The notes under the pieces: model-generated
Database searches by the model: none
The model's input: only the letters and a program-made list of their open reading frames with translations
What the model was told of the DNA's origin: nothing
In this document: positions 6,770-15,146 of the stretch, piece by piece
Layout of the letters: every line of letters starts with the position of its first letter
Position numbering within the stretch: the stretch's first letter is position 1
Source of the DNA: JAVBSX01 sp051660685
GTDB lineage: Bacteria; Planctomycetota; Planctomycetia; Pirellulales; Thermoguttaceae
Reading direction: 5' to 3'
DNA length: 64,000 nucleotides
Assembly (NCBI GenBank): GCA_051660685.1
Contig: JBOFQB010000051.1
Coordinates: forward strand, 18,077 to 82,076
Program-made: the position numbers and the translations under genes

Positions 6770-8599
6770 ATGATGTCAAAAAAACTTTCACGTCGCCAAC
6801 TCTTAAAACGAGGTTCAGGTGTCAGTCTCGGTCTTGTAAGTGGTCTGACAGTTCTCTCAAAAGAATCGCTCTTTGCCCAAGAAGAGCAAAAACCGGGAGT
6901 AACGACGAATCCTCCTGTTCAGCCGGAACAACAGGGAGTGCAGTCGGAGGTGCCCGGTTGGAACCCGCTTGTCAAAAAAGCGGTCCAACAACCGGTTGTG
7001 AAAAACATGGAAAAAGTTCATGTCGCAATCAAACCGGACAATTTGTCCGTCATTCGCAATCGCGATTATTGCACAAGATGCGGGGATTGCGTCGATTATT
7101 GCAGTCGCAACAACACGGTTCAAGGATTTTGCTCTCTTGAAGGTCGAGAATCATGTATCAATTGTGGACAGTGTTCAACGATTTGCTCAACTCAAGCAAT
7201 TACAGAACGTCCGAATTTTGAGGAGTTTTGGACCGCACTCAATGATCCTGAAAAAATTGTTGTTGTCTCAACGTCCCCGGCATTAAGAGTTGCACTTGGC
7301 GAACTGTTCGATATGCCGGACGGAAGTTACGTCGAATCCCAAATGGTTGCCGCATTAAGAAAATTGGGTTGCGATTATGTGCTTGACACGACGTTTGGCG
7401 CCGATTTAACGATCATGGAAGAAGCAGCCGAACTGGTTGAGCGATTGCAGCAGGAGAAAAGTTGGGGGTTGGGCAACTCCGATCCGAACTCTTTGAAGTC
7501 CGTCCAATCCGAGACGGGCAAAATGGAATCAGTCAATTCCGGGTCGATCCAATCTGAAGCGGGCAAAATGGAATCGGTTCAACCGTTGAGTGTACCAAAT
7601 CCGTCGAATCATTCCATTTCAACAACAGTCCCGGGCAAAACCCCGGTCTCGTATCCCCTGTTGACCAGTTGTTGCCCTGCTTGGGTCCGTTTTGCCGAAT
7701 TGTACACCCCCCAATTGGTTCAACATCTCTCGAACACGAAAAGTCCAATCATGATGCAAGGTTCCATGATAAAGACCTATTTTGCTAAAAAACGGAATCT
7801 TGACCCTCAAAAAATGGTGACCGTTGCAATCACCCCTTGTACGGCAAAAAAGGCGGAAATCAAACGATTTCAATCGCAAACAATCGGTCAATTGTCATCT
7901 TTCCCTGAACAACAGGGATTGTCGGAGATGGACATTGCGTTGACGACCCGGGAATTGGGATTGTTGTTGAATCGTACACAAATCCCCTTTGCGCAATTAC
8001 CGAGAGAAACAGGGGAATGTCAGTATGACTCGATGTTAGGTCGGGGAAGTGCGAGCGGATTGAGTTTTGGACGGTCTGGGGGTGTTTTGGAGTCGGCGTT
8101 AAAAACAGCCTATTTTATGATGTTCGGGAAAAATCCTCCTGCAACCATTGTGCGTCAAACTCCGCAAGGAGAAATACAGCGACCCTGGTTGGAATGGTCC
8201 GGTTTTGGACGAATTCCGGGTGTAAGACAAGGGACCGTTGACTTTGAGGGACGACCTGTTCGGGTTGCAATTGTCGAGACAACGGGGAGTTTAAGGTTGC
8301 TGCTTGACATGATTGAACGAGATGGTGAACGCTTTGATTTTGTTGAGGTCATGTCATGTCCCGGGGGATGTTTGGGAGGAGGAGGACAACCGATTGCACA
8401 AGATCGGCAACAGGGGAAAAAACGTCGGGTCGAACGGAAAAAAGCAATCCTTCTTGGAGAAGGAGAAGGAGAAAGTCAGGTCCGCTTCTCGCATGAAAAC
8501 CCCGAAATTAAAACCCTTTATCAGGAAATGTTGGAACAACCGCTTAGTTCAGAATCGAAATTGTTGCTTCATCTCAAAAAAGCAGACAAGGGCGTATGA
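6770..8599 (+). CDS. [FeFe] hydrogenase with Tat-type signal sequence
   Basis: A 609-residue iron-only hydrogenase catalysing reversible H2 production or uptake. The N-terminus has a twin-arginine motif (SRRQLLKR) followed by a hydrophobic stretch and an alanine-type cleavage region (LFAQ), suggesting export. A two-cluster ferredoxin domain follows (CTRCGDCVDYC about residue 100; CINCGQCSTIC about 129). The H-cluster motifs are L1 TSCCPAW (~298), L2 TPCTAKKAEIKR (~353) and L3 MSCPGGCLGGGGQP (~526), including the proton-relay cysteine of TSCC. A repeat-containing linker (two copies of QSE(T/A)GKMESV, ~245-275) is inserted between the ferredoxin part and L1. RBS support is weak (AAGGTAAT before ATGATG). 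Maturases HydEFG and an electron-transfer partner are not in the window. A chorismatase-like gene follows. Confidence 0.93.
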   Translation: MMSKKLSRRQLLKRGSGVSLGLVSGLTVLSKESLFAQEEQKPGVTTNPPVQPEQQGVQSEVPGWNPLVKKAVQQPVVKNMEKVHVAIKPDNLSVIRNRDYCTRCGDCVDYCSRNNTVQGFCSLEGRESCINCGQCSTICSTQAITERPNFEEFWTALNDPEKIVVVSTSPALRVALGELFDMPDGSYVESQMVAALRKLGCDYVLDTTFGADLTIMEEAAELVERLQQEKSWGLGNSDPNSLKSVQSETGKMESVNSGSIQSEAGKMESVQPLSVPNPSNHSISTTVPGKTPVSYPLLTSCCPAWVRFAELYTPQLVQHLSNTKSPIMMQGSMIKTYFAKKRNLDPQKMVTVAITPCTAKKAEIKRFQSQTIGQLSSFPEQQGLSEMDIALTTRELGLLLNRTQIPFAQLPRETGECQYDSMLGRGSASGLSFGRSGGVLESALKTAYFMMFGKNPPATIVRQTPQGEIQRPWLEWSGFGRIPGVRQGTVDFEGRPVRVAIVETTGSLRLLLDMIERDGERFDFVEVMSCPGGCLGGGGQPIAQDRQQGKKRRVERKKAILLGEGEGESQVRFSHENPEIKTLYQEMLEQPLSSESKLLLHLKKADKGV

Positions 8600-8669
8600 A
8601 AAACGGTTGAGACGTGTTATACTCGGACTTCGTGTTGGGGCCTACATTAACCAAAAATTGCCGGGAAAT

Positions 8670-9923
8670 ATGATTGGACGAGAGTATTATAAACAACAGC
8701 GGGAAAATGCGTTTATTTCATATCGTATTTTGGAAGAAGACGGAATCCGCAAGTTATTTTTAACGGCAGGTGCTGAGACTCCCTCTTTGCAGGAACAGCA
8801 GGTCGTTGACCGGTTTCGCCTGTTTTTGTCCGACCTGAAAGTCATTTTGCAGAAGGAGCAGATGTTGGATTCGGCTTTGACGCAGACGATTTTTCTTGCC
8901 GATCTTTCTCAAAAACAGTGTGTCCGGGAGTTGTTGCATGAACTGTTTGGGACCAATATGCCCGCAACAACCTATGTCCCCCAAAGTCCTTGCTCAGGAT
9001 CAGAATTTGCCGTTGAATTGATTGCCGCTTCTCCCAGAAAAAAACAAGAGTTGTTTGAAATCACCCGGTTCAACGAACAGTCCGTTCAATTGGAAACGAA
9101 CAACGCCAAATGGTTGTTTGTCGGGGGAATTATCCCGGCAGAAACGCCGTTAGGATCGTATGACCGGTCCCGAAATGCTTTTGACCGTTTGGAAAAGGTT
9201 CTGACGCAACGCGACTTTCGGGTTGAACAGTTACTCAGAGTTTGGTTGTATCAAGGGCATTTGGTTGAGCGGGAGAAGGACACACAACGTTATAAGGAGC
9301 TGAATCGCGCGAGAACCGATTTTTTTGCAGGTCGGAGCTTCATTTCGGACCTTCTTCCCAAAGATTATCGAGGAGGAACGGTTTATCCGGCGAGTACAGG
9401 AATTGGCGGGGATGATTTTGATTTGGCAATTGGCGGAATCGCTTTTTTGAGCAAAATAGCGGGAACGGTTGCGGTTCCGCTTGAGAATCCGCGACAGACT
9501 TCGGCGTTTGATTATGCGGCTGTTTACAGTCCGCAAAGCCCAAAATTTTCCCGGGCAATGTGTCTTGCACACAACCAAACGGCTCGCATCTATGTTTCAG
9601 GAACGGCCGGAATTACGGATTCAGAGAGTCGATATGAAAATGACCCCATGATGCAGACGGAATTGACTTTAGACAACATTGCGGCGTTGATTTCGGGAGA
9701 GAATCTGAAGCAACACGGCATTTTGGGTTTTGACGCCGACCTTTCCGACCTCGAATTGGCGAGAGTCTACGTCAAACGTTGGTCCGATTTTCCGGTTATT
9801 CAAGCGGTTTGTGAAAAACGGTGTCCGAACACCCCGATTCTCTACACAATCGCCGATGTTTGTCGGGACGAATTACTTGTCGAAATTGAGGGATTGGTGT
9901 CAGCCCAAAAAAGGGGTATTTGA
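8670..9923 (+). CDS. Chorismatase/RidA (YjgF)-like protein
   Basis: A 417-residue protein resembling the FkbO/Hyg5 chorismatase group and related RidA-fold proteins. Family-like segments are VEQLLRVWLYQGHL, YKELNRARTDFF, VYPASTGIGG, VSGTAGITDSESRYENDPMMQTELTLDNI and the C-terminal VYVKRWSDFPVI...YTIADVCRDELLVEIEG. Chorismatases hydrolyse chorismate to pyruvate and a dihydroxybenzoate-type product, but planctomycete homologues are uncharacterised, so the activity is inferred. The frame is open upstream through the 3' end of the hydrogenase, but that part is a shadow. The first ATG after the hydrogenase stop (8670) is chosen; TTG at 8658 is an alternative. The short gap to the hydrogenase suggests co-transcription. 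Confidence 0.75.
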   Translation: MIGREYYKQQRENAFISYRILEEDGIRKLFLTAGAETPSLQEQQVVDRFRLFLSDLKVILQKEQMLDSALTQTIFLADLSQKQCVRELLHELFGTNMPATTYVPQSPCSGSEFAVELIAASPRKKQELFEITRFNEQSVQLETNNAKWLFVGGIIPAETPLGSYDRSRNAFDRLEKVLTQRDFRVEQLLRVWLYQGHLVEREKDTQRYKELNRARTDFFAGRSFISDLLPKDYRGGTVYPASTGIGGDDFDLAIGGIAFLSKIAGTVAVPLENPRQTSAFDYAAVYSPQSPKFSRAMCLAHNQTARIYVSGTAGITDSESRYENDPMMQTELTLDNIAALISGENLKQHGILGFDADLSDLELARVYVKRWSDFPVIQAVCEKRCPNTPILYTIADVCRDELLVEIEGLVSAQKRGI

Positions 9924-10060
9924 AGAACGAGCGTCCTGTTTGAACAGTACGCATAAAAAAAACGACAGAGGGGAACTCGAAAACATTCAATGTGAGGATA
10001 TAATTCTTCTAATCGTATTTATGTATACCATTCCAACTGTTGATTGATTGAAATGTAGAG

Positions 10061-10699
10061 ATGAAAACAGCGAAAAAAAAGAATACCATTGATTTTGTCA
10101 GTGAACCGGATTTGGATAGTGCTGTCATTCCTCCCTCAGAAACGGGGTTGGATCAGGAGCGAGAACAAGGTGTTGATCGCAAAAAGGATCATAAGGCGAC
10201 ACATCATCGGGGACATCATCAGGAGGATGGGGACCCGGATGAATTGGAGTCTTTGCGAGCGGAATTGGAAGAGACAAAGGATCGCATGTTGCGGGCAAGG
10301 GCCGAGTTGGAGAATTTTCGGGCTAGAATCAATCGTCAGATTGAGACGGATCAGAAGTATGCGTCGTTGGAGCTGATTCGGGACATTCTTCCTGCTTGGG
10401 ACAATCTGGGTCGGGCGTTGCAAGCAGCGGATTCCGAACGAGGGAGTGAAGGTCTTGCAGAAGGGGTTCGTTTGGTCTACGAACAATTTGAGGACATCTT
10501 CAAAAAGCATCATTGTGTTCGGATTAGCGCACTTTATGAGCCGTTTGACCCGAATTTTGAGGAATCGATTGCGATGATACCTTGCGCGGATTATCCGCCC
10601 AACACTGTGATTGAGGAGACATTGTGTGGATTTCGGCTCCATGATCGGGTTGTCCGGCCCGCCCAAGTCGTTCTAGCAGCACCAGCCCGGAATTCCTGA
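10061..10699 (+). CDS. grpE: GrpE nucleotide exchange factor
   Basis: A 212-residue cochaperone that releases ADP from DnaK in the heat-shock cycle. The N-terminal ~55 residues are charged and histidine-rich (KKDHKATHHRGHHQEDGD). Next comes the long dimerising coiled coil (ESLRAELEETKDRMLRARAELENFR, ~64-90) and the C-terminal beta domain (FDPNFEESIAMIPCADYPPNTVIEETLCGFRLHDRVVRPAQVVLA). The length is normal for the family. dnaK and dnaJ are not adjacent. A strong intrinsic terminator follows the stop within about 12 bases. Confidence 0.95.
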   Translation: MKTAKKKNTIDFVSEPDLDSAVIPPSETGLDQEREQGVDRKKDHKATHHRGHHQEDGDPDELESLRAELEETKDRMLRARAELENFRARINRQIETDQKYASLELIRDILPAWDNLGRALQAADSERGSEGLAEGVRLVYEQFEDIFKKHHCVRISALYEPFDPNFEESIAMIPCADYPPNTVIEETLCGFRLHDRVVRPAQVVLAAPARNS

Positions 10700-10710
10700 T
10701 AAAACAGCGT

Positions 10711-10738
10711 AAGCAGGAACATTGTTCCTGCTTTTTTT
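10711..10738 (+). terminator. Rho-independent terminator after grpE
   Basis: A perfect 10-bp stem AAGCAGGAAC (10711-10720) / GTTCCTGCTT (10724-10733) with a 3-nt loop is followed by a T-run. It isolates grpE from the downstream uppP fusion gene. Confidence 0.9.
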
Positions 10739-10779
10739 GTTGTCCTGCCAGTTCCGTTCATCCCCTTGTCTTTTGCCAA

Positions 10780-12531
10780 ATGGAACAGATTACCAAAATC
10801 CTCGAGATTATCGTCCTCGCCGTTGTCCAGGGAATTGGCGAGTTTCTCCCAATCAGTTCTTCAGGGCATTTAATCGCTGTTAACGATCTCTTCGTCCGTT
10901 TGGGGGCTGAACCGCTCGAAGATACCTTGTTCCTCAGTATTCTGCTCCATCTCGGGTCTCTCCTCGCAATTCTCGTCGTCTTCTGGAAACGGATTCTCTC
11001 CCTCTTATTCTCTGATCGTCGACTGATCCCCTTGCTCTTTCTCGGGACAATTCCCGCTGTTCTGGTCGGCTTTACCGTTCAGAAATACGCCAAACCGCTC
11101 CTCGAAAGTCCCCTCTTAACCGCTTGTTGTTTCATTGGAACGGCTTTCCTGCTCTTAGCGTCCAGCCGAATCAAGCCCGGCCCAATTCTCGCACGAGAAC
11201 TCTCCTACAAAAAAGCACTGCTGATCGGCCTCTTTCAAGCAATCGCCATTTTGCCCGGTTTCTCTCGAAGTGGTTTCACTATCGTCGGAGCCCTCCTTTA
11301 CAAATTACGACGCGAAGAAGCTGCAACATTCTCCTTCCTCCTCGCAATTCCTGTGATTGGAGGTGGAAGTCTGCTCGAAATCGTTAAACTCTTCAAACAT
11401 GCAAATGAACAGCAGCGAGAACCCGTTCTGTTCCTCGTAATCGGTGTCCTTCTCAGCTTTATCATCGGCATCTTCGCCCTCATTTGGCTCCTGAAATGGT
11501 TGCAACATGGAAAACTGTATTGGTTCGCATTTTGGCTCTTCCTGATTGGTCCCGCGCTGCTCGCCGTTTCTCTTTGTTGTCCCTTGAAAAAAACAACCGA
11601 TCTGAATCCCGAATCGTCCGTTTCACGCCAAAACTCTGTTGAACCGGTTGAAAATGAGACCGGATTGAATAAAGGGGAACCGATTGAAAAAGTAGACGTC
11701 TTTGAATCAGAATCTTTACGTCAGAACAATCGAGCAATTGCCGAATCATTGCTCGGTCCAAATGACGTTGACATTCAGCAGGAGTTGGTCATAAACGACC
11801 TTGCCGATTGGGAAAGTGAGCCGTTTGGGGAAAACAATCGGTCGGAGAAACCGTTTCCCCGACCACTTGTTACGATTCCTAACGAAGAATTGATTCTTCT
11901 TGACCCTCAATCGCCTCTTTGGGTTTCCCCGGACAGAACGCAGGTCATTTTGGTCGGCGAAGTCTGTCTTCAGGAAGGTGTCCTCGAATTTTTCGCCTGT
12001 TCCCGACATTCCAAAGAACATGAATCAATCGTTGCTCTTGACGTTCAACCTCATTTGATACATGCCGCATTGTTGTTAATCGGGGTCGAACCAGGTGAAC
12101 CGGCTCGATTTACGCCGGAATTTACCCCCCCAACAGGGCCGGAAATCCGTATTCTTGTTCGTTGGAACAATGAAGGGGGGAATTGGGAAGAATGTTTGGC
12201 TCAACAACTGATCCTTGAAAACACGCCGGAGTTGTACTACAATGACCAAAGATCGGTTTCAATGGAGCCGACATCTCCCCGGGAAATGTCAGTTCCCTTT
12301 GTTTTTACGGGAAGTTTTTTCCGTGAGTATGAAGATGAAAAAGGTGATTCGCGTCAACTTTATATGGCGGATGCAACAGGTGAGTTATTCGGAGTCTCCA
12401 ATTTTCCTTCCTCTATTCTTGATGTTCCGATTCAGAGTAGTGATTCGAACGATTCGTTGCTATTTTGTGCCAATTCGGCCCGAATTCCGCCGATTGGAAC
12501 AGAAGTGACCCTGATTTTGGACCGTCGTTAG
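10780..12531 (+). CDS. uppP: Undecaprenyl-diphosphatase (UppP/BacA) fused to a YdjY-like domain
   Basis: A 583-residue fusion. Residues 1-~268 are a polytopic UppP/BacA that dephosphorylates undecaprenyl diphosphate for lipid-carrier recycling. Its motifs are GIGEFLPISSSGHL (~19-32) and PGFSRSGFT (~167-175). A polar linker of ~90 residues follows (~270-360). The C-terminal ~220 residues resemble the planctomycete YdjY family (VILVGEVCLQEGVLEFFACSRHSKEHESIVAL; LIHAALLLIGVEPGEPARF; VPFVFTGSFF; LYMADATGELFGVSNFPSSILDVP). UppP alone is about 270 residues, so this protein is twice the usual length. YdjY-like proteins normally carry their own signal peptide; here the last membrane helix may deliver the domain to the periplasm. 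The frame is uninterrupted, so this is a true fusion unless an assembly error joined two genes. Confidence 0.88.
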   Translation: MEQITKILEIIVLAVVQGIGEFLPISSSGHLIAVNDLFVRLGAEPLEDTLFLSILLHLGSLLAILVVFWKRILSLLFSDRRLIPLLFLGTIPAVLVGFTVQKYAKPLLESPLLTACCFIGTAFLLLASSRIKPGPILARELSYKKALLIGLFQAIAILPGFSRSGFTIVGALLYKLRREEAATFSFLLAIPVIGGGSLLEIVKLFKHANEQQREPVLFLVIGVLLSFIIGIFALIWLLKWLQHGKLYWFAFWLFLIGPALLAVSLCCPLKKTTDLNPESSVSRQNSVEPVENETGLNKGEPIEKVDVFESESLRQNNRAIAESLLGPNDVDIQQELVINDLADWESEPFGENNRSEKPFPRPLVTIPNEELILLDPQSPLWVSPDRTQVILVGEVCLQEGVLEFFACSRHSKEHESIVALDVQPHLIHAALLLIGVEPGEPARFTPEFTPPTGPEIRILVRWNNEGGNWEECLAQQLILENTPELYYNDQRSVSMEPTSPREMSVPFVFTGSFFREYEDEKGDSRQLYMADATGELFGVSNFPSSILDVPIQSSDSNDSLLFCANSARIPPIGTEVTLILDRR

Positions 12532-12609
12532 TGTATTTCAGACAAACAGTTCTGCCGATTTTGATGCGACACTCTCGAAAATCCCTCTTTCTGAACGAAG
12601 AAAAATAAG

Positions 12610-13575
12610 ATGCCTAAAAAAAGATATTTTCTGACATTGCGTCGTTTGCTGAGATTTGACCATTTTTTGAAGCGTTTCAAATCTTGGTTAAAAAAACAAT
12701 TACGCAAAGCGATTGGAATTGAAACAATTGAATATGCAATGTTCAACATGTTGTACGAGGTCTCTGATTTGGTTCAGAATCATCCGCCTCTTCTTATTCC
12801 TAAAATTGCGTCAACCGAGGAAACCATAAATGAGTTGTTGAATACCGAAAAATCGCTTGCTCGGTTTGGAGACGGGGAATTCAAGATGATGTTTTTGGGC
12901 GGGCAAATCGGTTTTCAACAGCGGGATGAAAAACTTATAGAACGTCTGAAAGAGGTATTGACATCCCGGGATGAACGAATGATGATCGGCCTGTTGAACT
13001 GTTTCGGTGTTATCATGGGGTCCAATCTCTATTGGCGCAGCCTTATGGGGCAACTGCGGAGTTCAATCAACCCTTATTTGAACAGAGAGACCCTCTATTA
13101 TGATGCAGGAGTAACTAGAAACAGTGTTTCGGCGGAACATTTTCAGAAGTTAAAAAAAATCTGGGACGGAAAGAACATCATCACCATAGAAGGGAGTATG
13201 TGCCGTTTGGGAATCGGTAATGACCTTTTTAGTAATGCCGCTTCCTTACGCCGGATTTTAGCACCTGCCGAATGTGCCTTTTCGGTGTACGAGCAGATTC
13301 TTGAAGAAGCGCAAAAGGCGGACAAGGACGTGCTGTTTTTGCTCGCACTTGGTCCAACCGCGACCGTTTTGGCGTATGATCTTTCGCGGGCCGGTTATCG
13401 TGCATTAGACATTGGGCATCTTGACATCTGTTATGAACTTTTTTTACGCAACCGGACTGAAATGGTTGCAATTGAAGGAAAATATGTCAATGAAGCGAGT
13501 TATCGTTCACCTGCCCCTTGCACGGACAAGGAGTATTTGTCGCAAATTATTACCGAAGTAAAGTCATTGAGGTAA
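12610..13575 (+). CDS. GT-D fold (DUF1792) glycosyltransferase
   Basis: A 321-residue protein with a central DUF1792/GT-D domain: SLARFGDGEFKMMFLGGQIGFQQRDEKLIERLKEVL carries the (D)GE signature of this sugar-nucleotide-binding fold. Later LFLLALGPTATVLAYDLSRAGYRALDIGHLD corresponds to its second Rossmann-like half. The N-terminal ~60 residues are basic and probably associate with the membrane surface. It is followed after 4 bp by a family 2 glycosyltransferase, so the pair probably adds sugars to a surface polysaccharide or LPS. Specificity cannot be told from sequence. Confidence 0.85.
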   Translation: MPKKRYFLTLRRLLRFDHFLKRFKSWLKKQLRKAIGIETIEYAMFNMLYEVSDLVQNHPPLLIPKIASTEETINELLNTEKSLARFGDGEFKMMFLGGQIGFQQRDEKLIERLKEVLTSRDERMMIGLLNCFGVIMGSNLYWRSLMGQLRSSINPYLNRETLYYDAGVTRNSVSAEHFQKLKKIWDGKNIITIEGSMCRLGIGNDLFSNAASLRRILAPAECAFSVYEQILEEAQKADKDVLFLLALGPTATVLAYDLSRAGYRALDIGHLDICYELFLRNRTEMVAIEGKYVNEASYRSPAPCTDKEYLSQIITEVKSLR

Positions 13576-13579
13576 AAGG

Positions 13580-14377
13580 ATGACCGCAACACCGATTTCC
13601 GTCTGTATCCTGACCAAGAATTGCGAATCGAATATTCGTCGTTGTCTTGAACCTCTTCGCCGATTTGATGAAATTCTGGTTCTTGATACAGGATCGACGG
13701 ACCGAACAGTTGAGATTGTGCAGGAGTACCCCAATGTCCGGGTTTTTCATCAACAGGGGATTGACAATTTCAGTGACGCCCGAAATTTGATCTCGGAAAA
13801 AGCTGGAAATGACTGGTTGCTTCACATTGATTCAGACGAGTTCGTTACAGAAGATTTCATCAACGAAATTGCAGCCTGTTCCCTTGAACCAGATACTGTT
13901 TATGAAATCCGTCGTCGCATGTATTACCGACATCGTGCATTGCCCGGTTTTGATGATTGGATCAAACGATTGTACAATCGAACAACAACCGGTTGGAATG
14001 GTCGCGCGGTCCATGAAATCGTCGATGTTCGACCCGAAATGAAGTTAAAACAGTTTCGCAGTCCCATTGAACACCATTCCTACAATTCGGTTGAGGAATT
14101 GCTGCATAAAGCCCAGATGTACAGCACGCTTTTTGCCGATCAGTTCCACACCAAAAAGAAAGGCGGACTGCTCAAAGGAATTTTACACGGATACTGGGCT
14201 TTTTTCCGGTTCTACGTTCTTCAGAAGAATTGTCTCAAAGGTTACGACGGTTTTATCACCTCGTACTGTTTTTCGTTCATGTCGTTTCTGAAATACATCA
14301 AGTTATATGAACGACAACATCCGGTTTTATGGACCGAATCTGATCCGAAACATGCTGAAACGAATCAGAAAAAATGA
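13580..14377 (+). CDS. Family 2 glycosyltransferase (WaaE/KdtX-like)
   Basis: A 265-residue GT-A enzyme. The N-terminal SVCILTKNCESNIRRCLEPL and EILVLDTGSTDRTVEI are the nucleotide-sugar binding core, and DWLLHIDSDEFV holds the DxD-type metal motif. KRLYNRTTTGWNGRAVHEIVD and the HHSYNSVEELLHKAQMYSTLFADQ region match the LPS core GT2 subgroup that includes WaaE. The C-terminus has an amphipathic membrane-associated segment. It is coupled to the upstream GT-D gene, with the Shine-Dalgarno (AAAAGG) lying right at the preceding stop. It is likely involved in LPS core or surface glycan assembly. Confidence 0.88.
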   Translation: MTATPISVCILTKNCESNIRRCLEPLRRFDEILVLDTGSTDRTVEIVQEYPNVRVFHQQGIDNFSDARNLISEKAGNDWLLHIDSDEFVTEDFINEIAACSLEPDTVYEIRRRMYYRHRALPGFDDWIKRLYNRTTTGWNGRAVHEIVDVRPEMKLKQFRSPIEHHSYNSVEELLHKAQMYSTLFADQFHTKKKGGLLKGILHGYWAFFRFYVLQKNCLKGYDGFITSYCFSFMSFLKYIKLYERQHPVLWTESDPKHAETNQKK

Positions 14378-14421
14378 CGTATTAAACCGTTTTTCTTCGG
14401 TCAATACTTTCGGCTGTACTC

Positions 14422-14853
14422 TTAATAAGGCGTTCGGTTGGGGTTGGGGTCGAGAAACTCGCGCGGACTGCGAACTAAAAATTCGTGATCGTTTTGGTTC
14501 TTACCTGTTCCGGGAACACCAATGCAGGGAAACGGGGAACAACAATTATCCAAGCAGGTTGTTCCTCCTTCAAACAACATTCCTTGACCGCTCCAACGTC
14601 CCAACAAGCGGGACTCGAAAATCGGAACCGCAATCGTCCAGTCTGAATTGGTATTTGCACAACCCTGATTGCAGGAAACGTCGGCACAACCGATTTCCGG
14701 TTGACACGGTTCTGGAACCGGTTGACAAGGTTCAGGGATTGCTTGACAGGGACTGCAAGGATCATTGACCCATGTTGAGGTCGTTGTACATCCCAACGAA
14801 AAAATGATAACATGGAGAGCTGCACAACAGCAAAGCAGTCTGACTTTTTTCAT
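14422..14853 (-). CDS. Small cysteine-rich lipoprotein
   Basis: A 143-residue protein with a lipoprotein signal peptide (MKKVRLLCCCAALHVIIFSLGC; lipobox FSLGC), so it is likely anchored by lipid at Cys22. The mature part begins with a Pro/Cys-rich repeat (IPEPCQPVPEPCQPEIGC) and has many cysteines, followed by a disordered C-terminus. It is not recognised as a named family. The start has a good Shine-Dalgarno (GGAAG). It converges with the glycosyltransferase gene (44 bp between stops). Upstream of its start lies a repeat shared with the upstream region of ricT. Confidence 0.7.
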   Translation of the reverse strand: MKKVRLLCCCAALHVIIFSLGCTTTSTWVNDPCSPCQAIPEPCQPVPEPCQPEIGCADVSCNQGCANTNSDWTIAVPIFESRLLGRWSGQGMLFEGGTTCLDNCCSPFPCIGVPGTGKNQNDHEFLVRSPREFLDPNPNRTPY

Positions 14854-14875
14854 GGTTCTCTTCCTTGTCTACACA

Positions 14876-14940
14876 GGACGGTTTGAAATTTTCGAGGTGG
14901 AACACGCAACATCTTGCAACAGAAGACGTTTGCGAGCATG
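14876..14940. repeat. Dispersed repeat, copy 1 (GGACGGTTTGAAATTT...AACACGCA)
   Basis: GGACGGTTTGAAATTT and the following TCGA.G..GAACACGCA....CTT.CAAC pattern recur at 35216-35260. Both copies lie just upstream (on the minus strand) of the start of a minus-strand gene and in the same orientation relative to it. Confidence 0.6.
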
Positions 14941-15146
14941 TGAAATGATTGTTCGATTTACACCAACTCGGTATAGGAATCGATAAATTCGATGCAACAC
15001 CTCTATTGCATACATCCATTATCGACCGCATAATTGAAAAGATGAGAAAAACAGGAACCGTCCAAAAAGTCAATGCAACAGGCATATTTTTACTATTCGC
15101 TATTTTTTAACGAATTTAACTAAATTCACATTTGGGAGAATCATTG

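Noticed and set aside
8313..8669. Upstream extension of the chorismatase-like gene into the hydrogenase
   Set aside because: It overlaps the L3 end of the hydrogenase in another frame; conserved sequence begins only near 8670.
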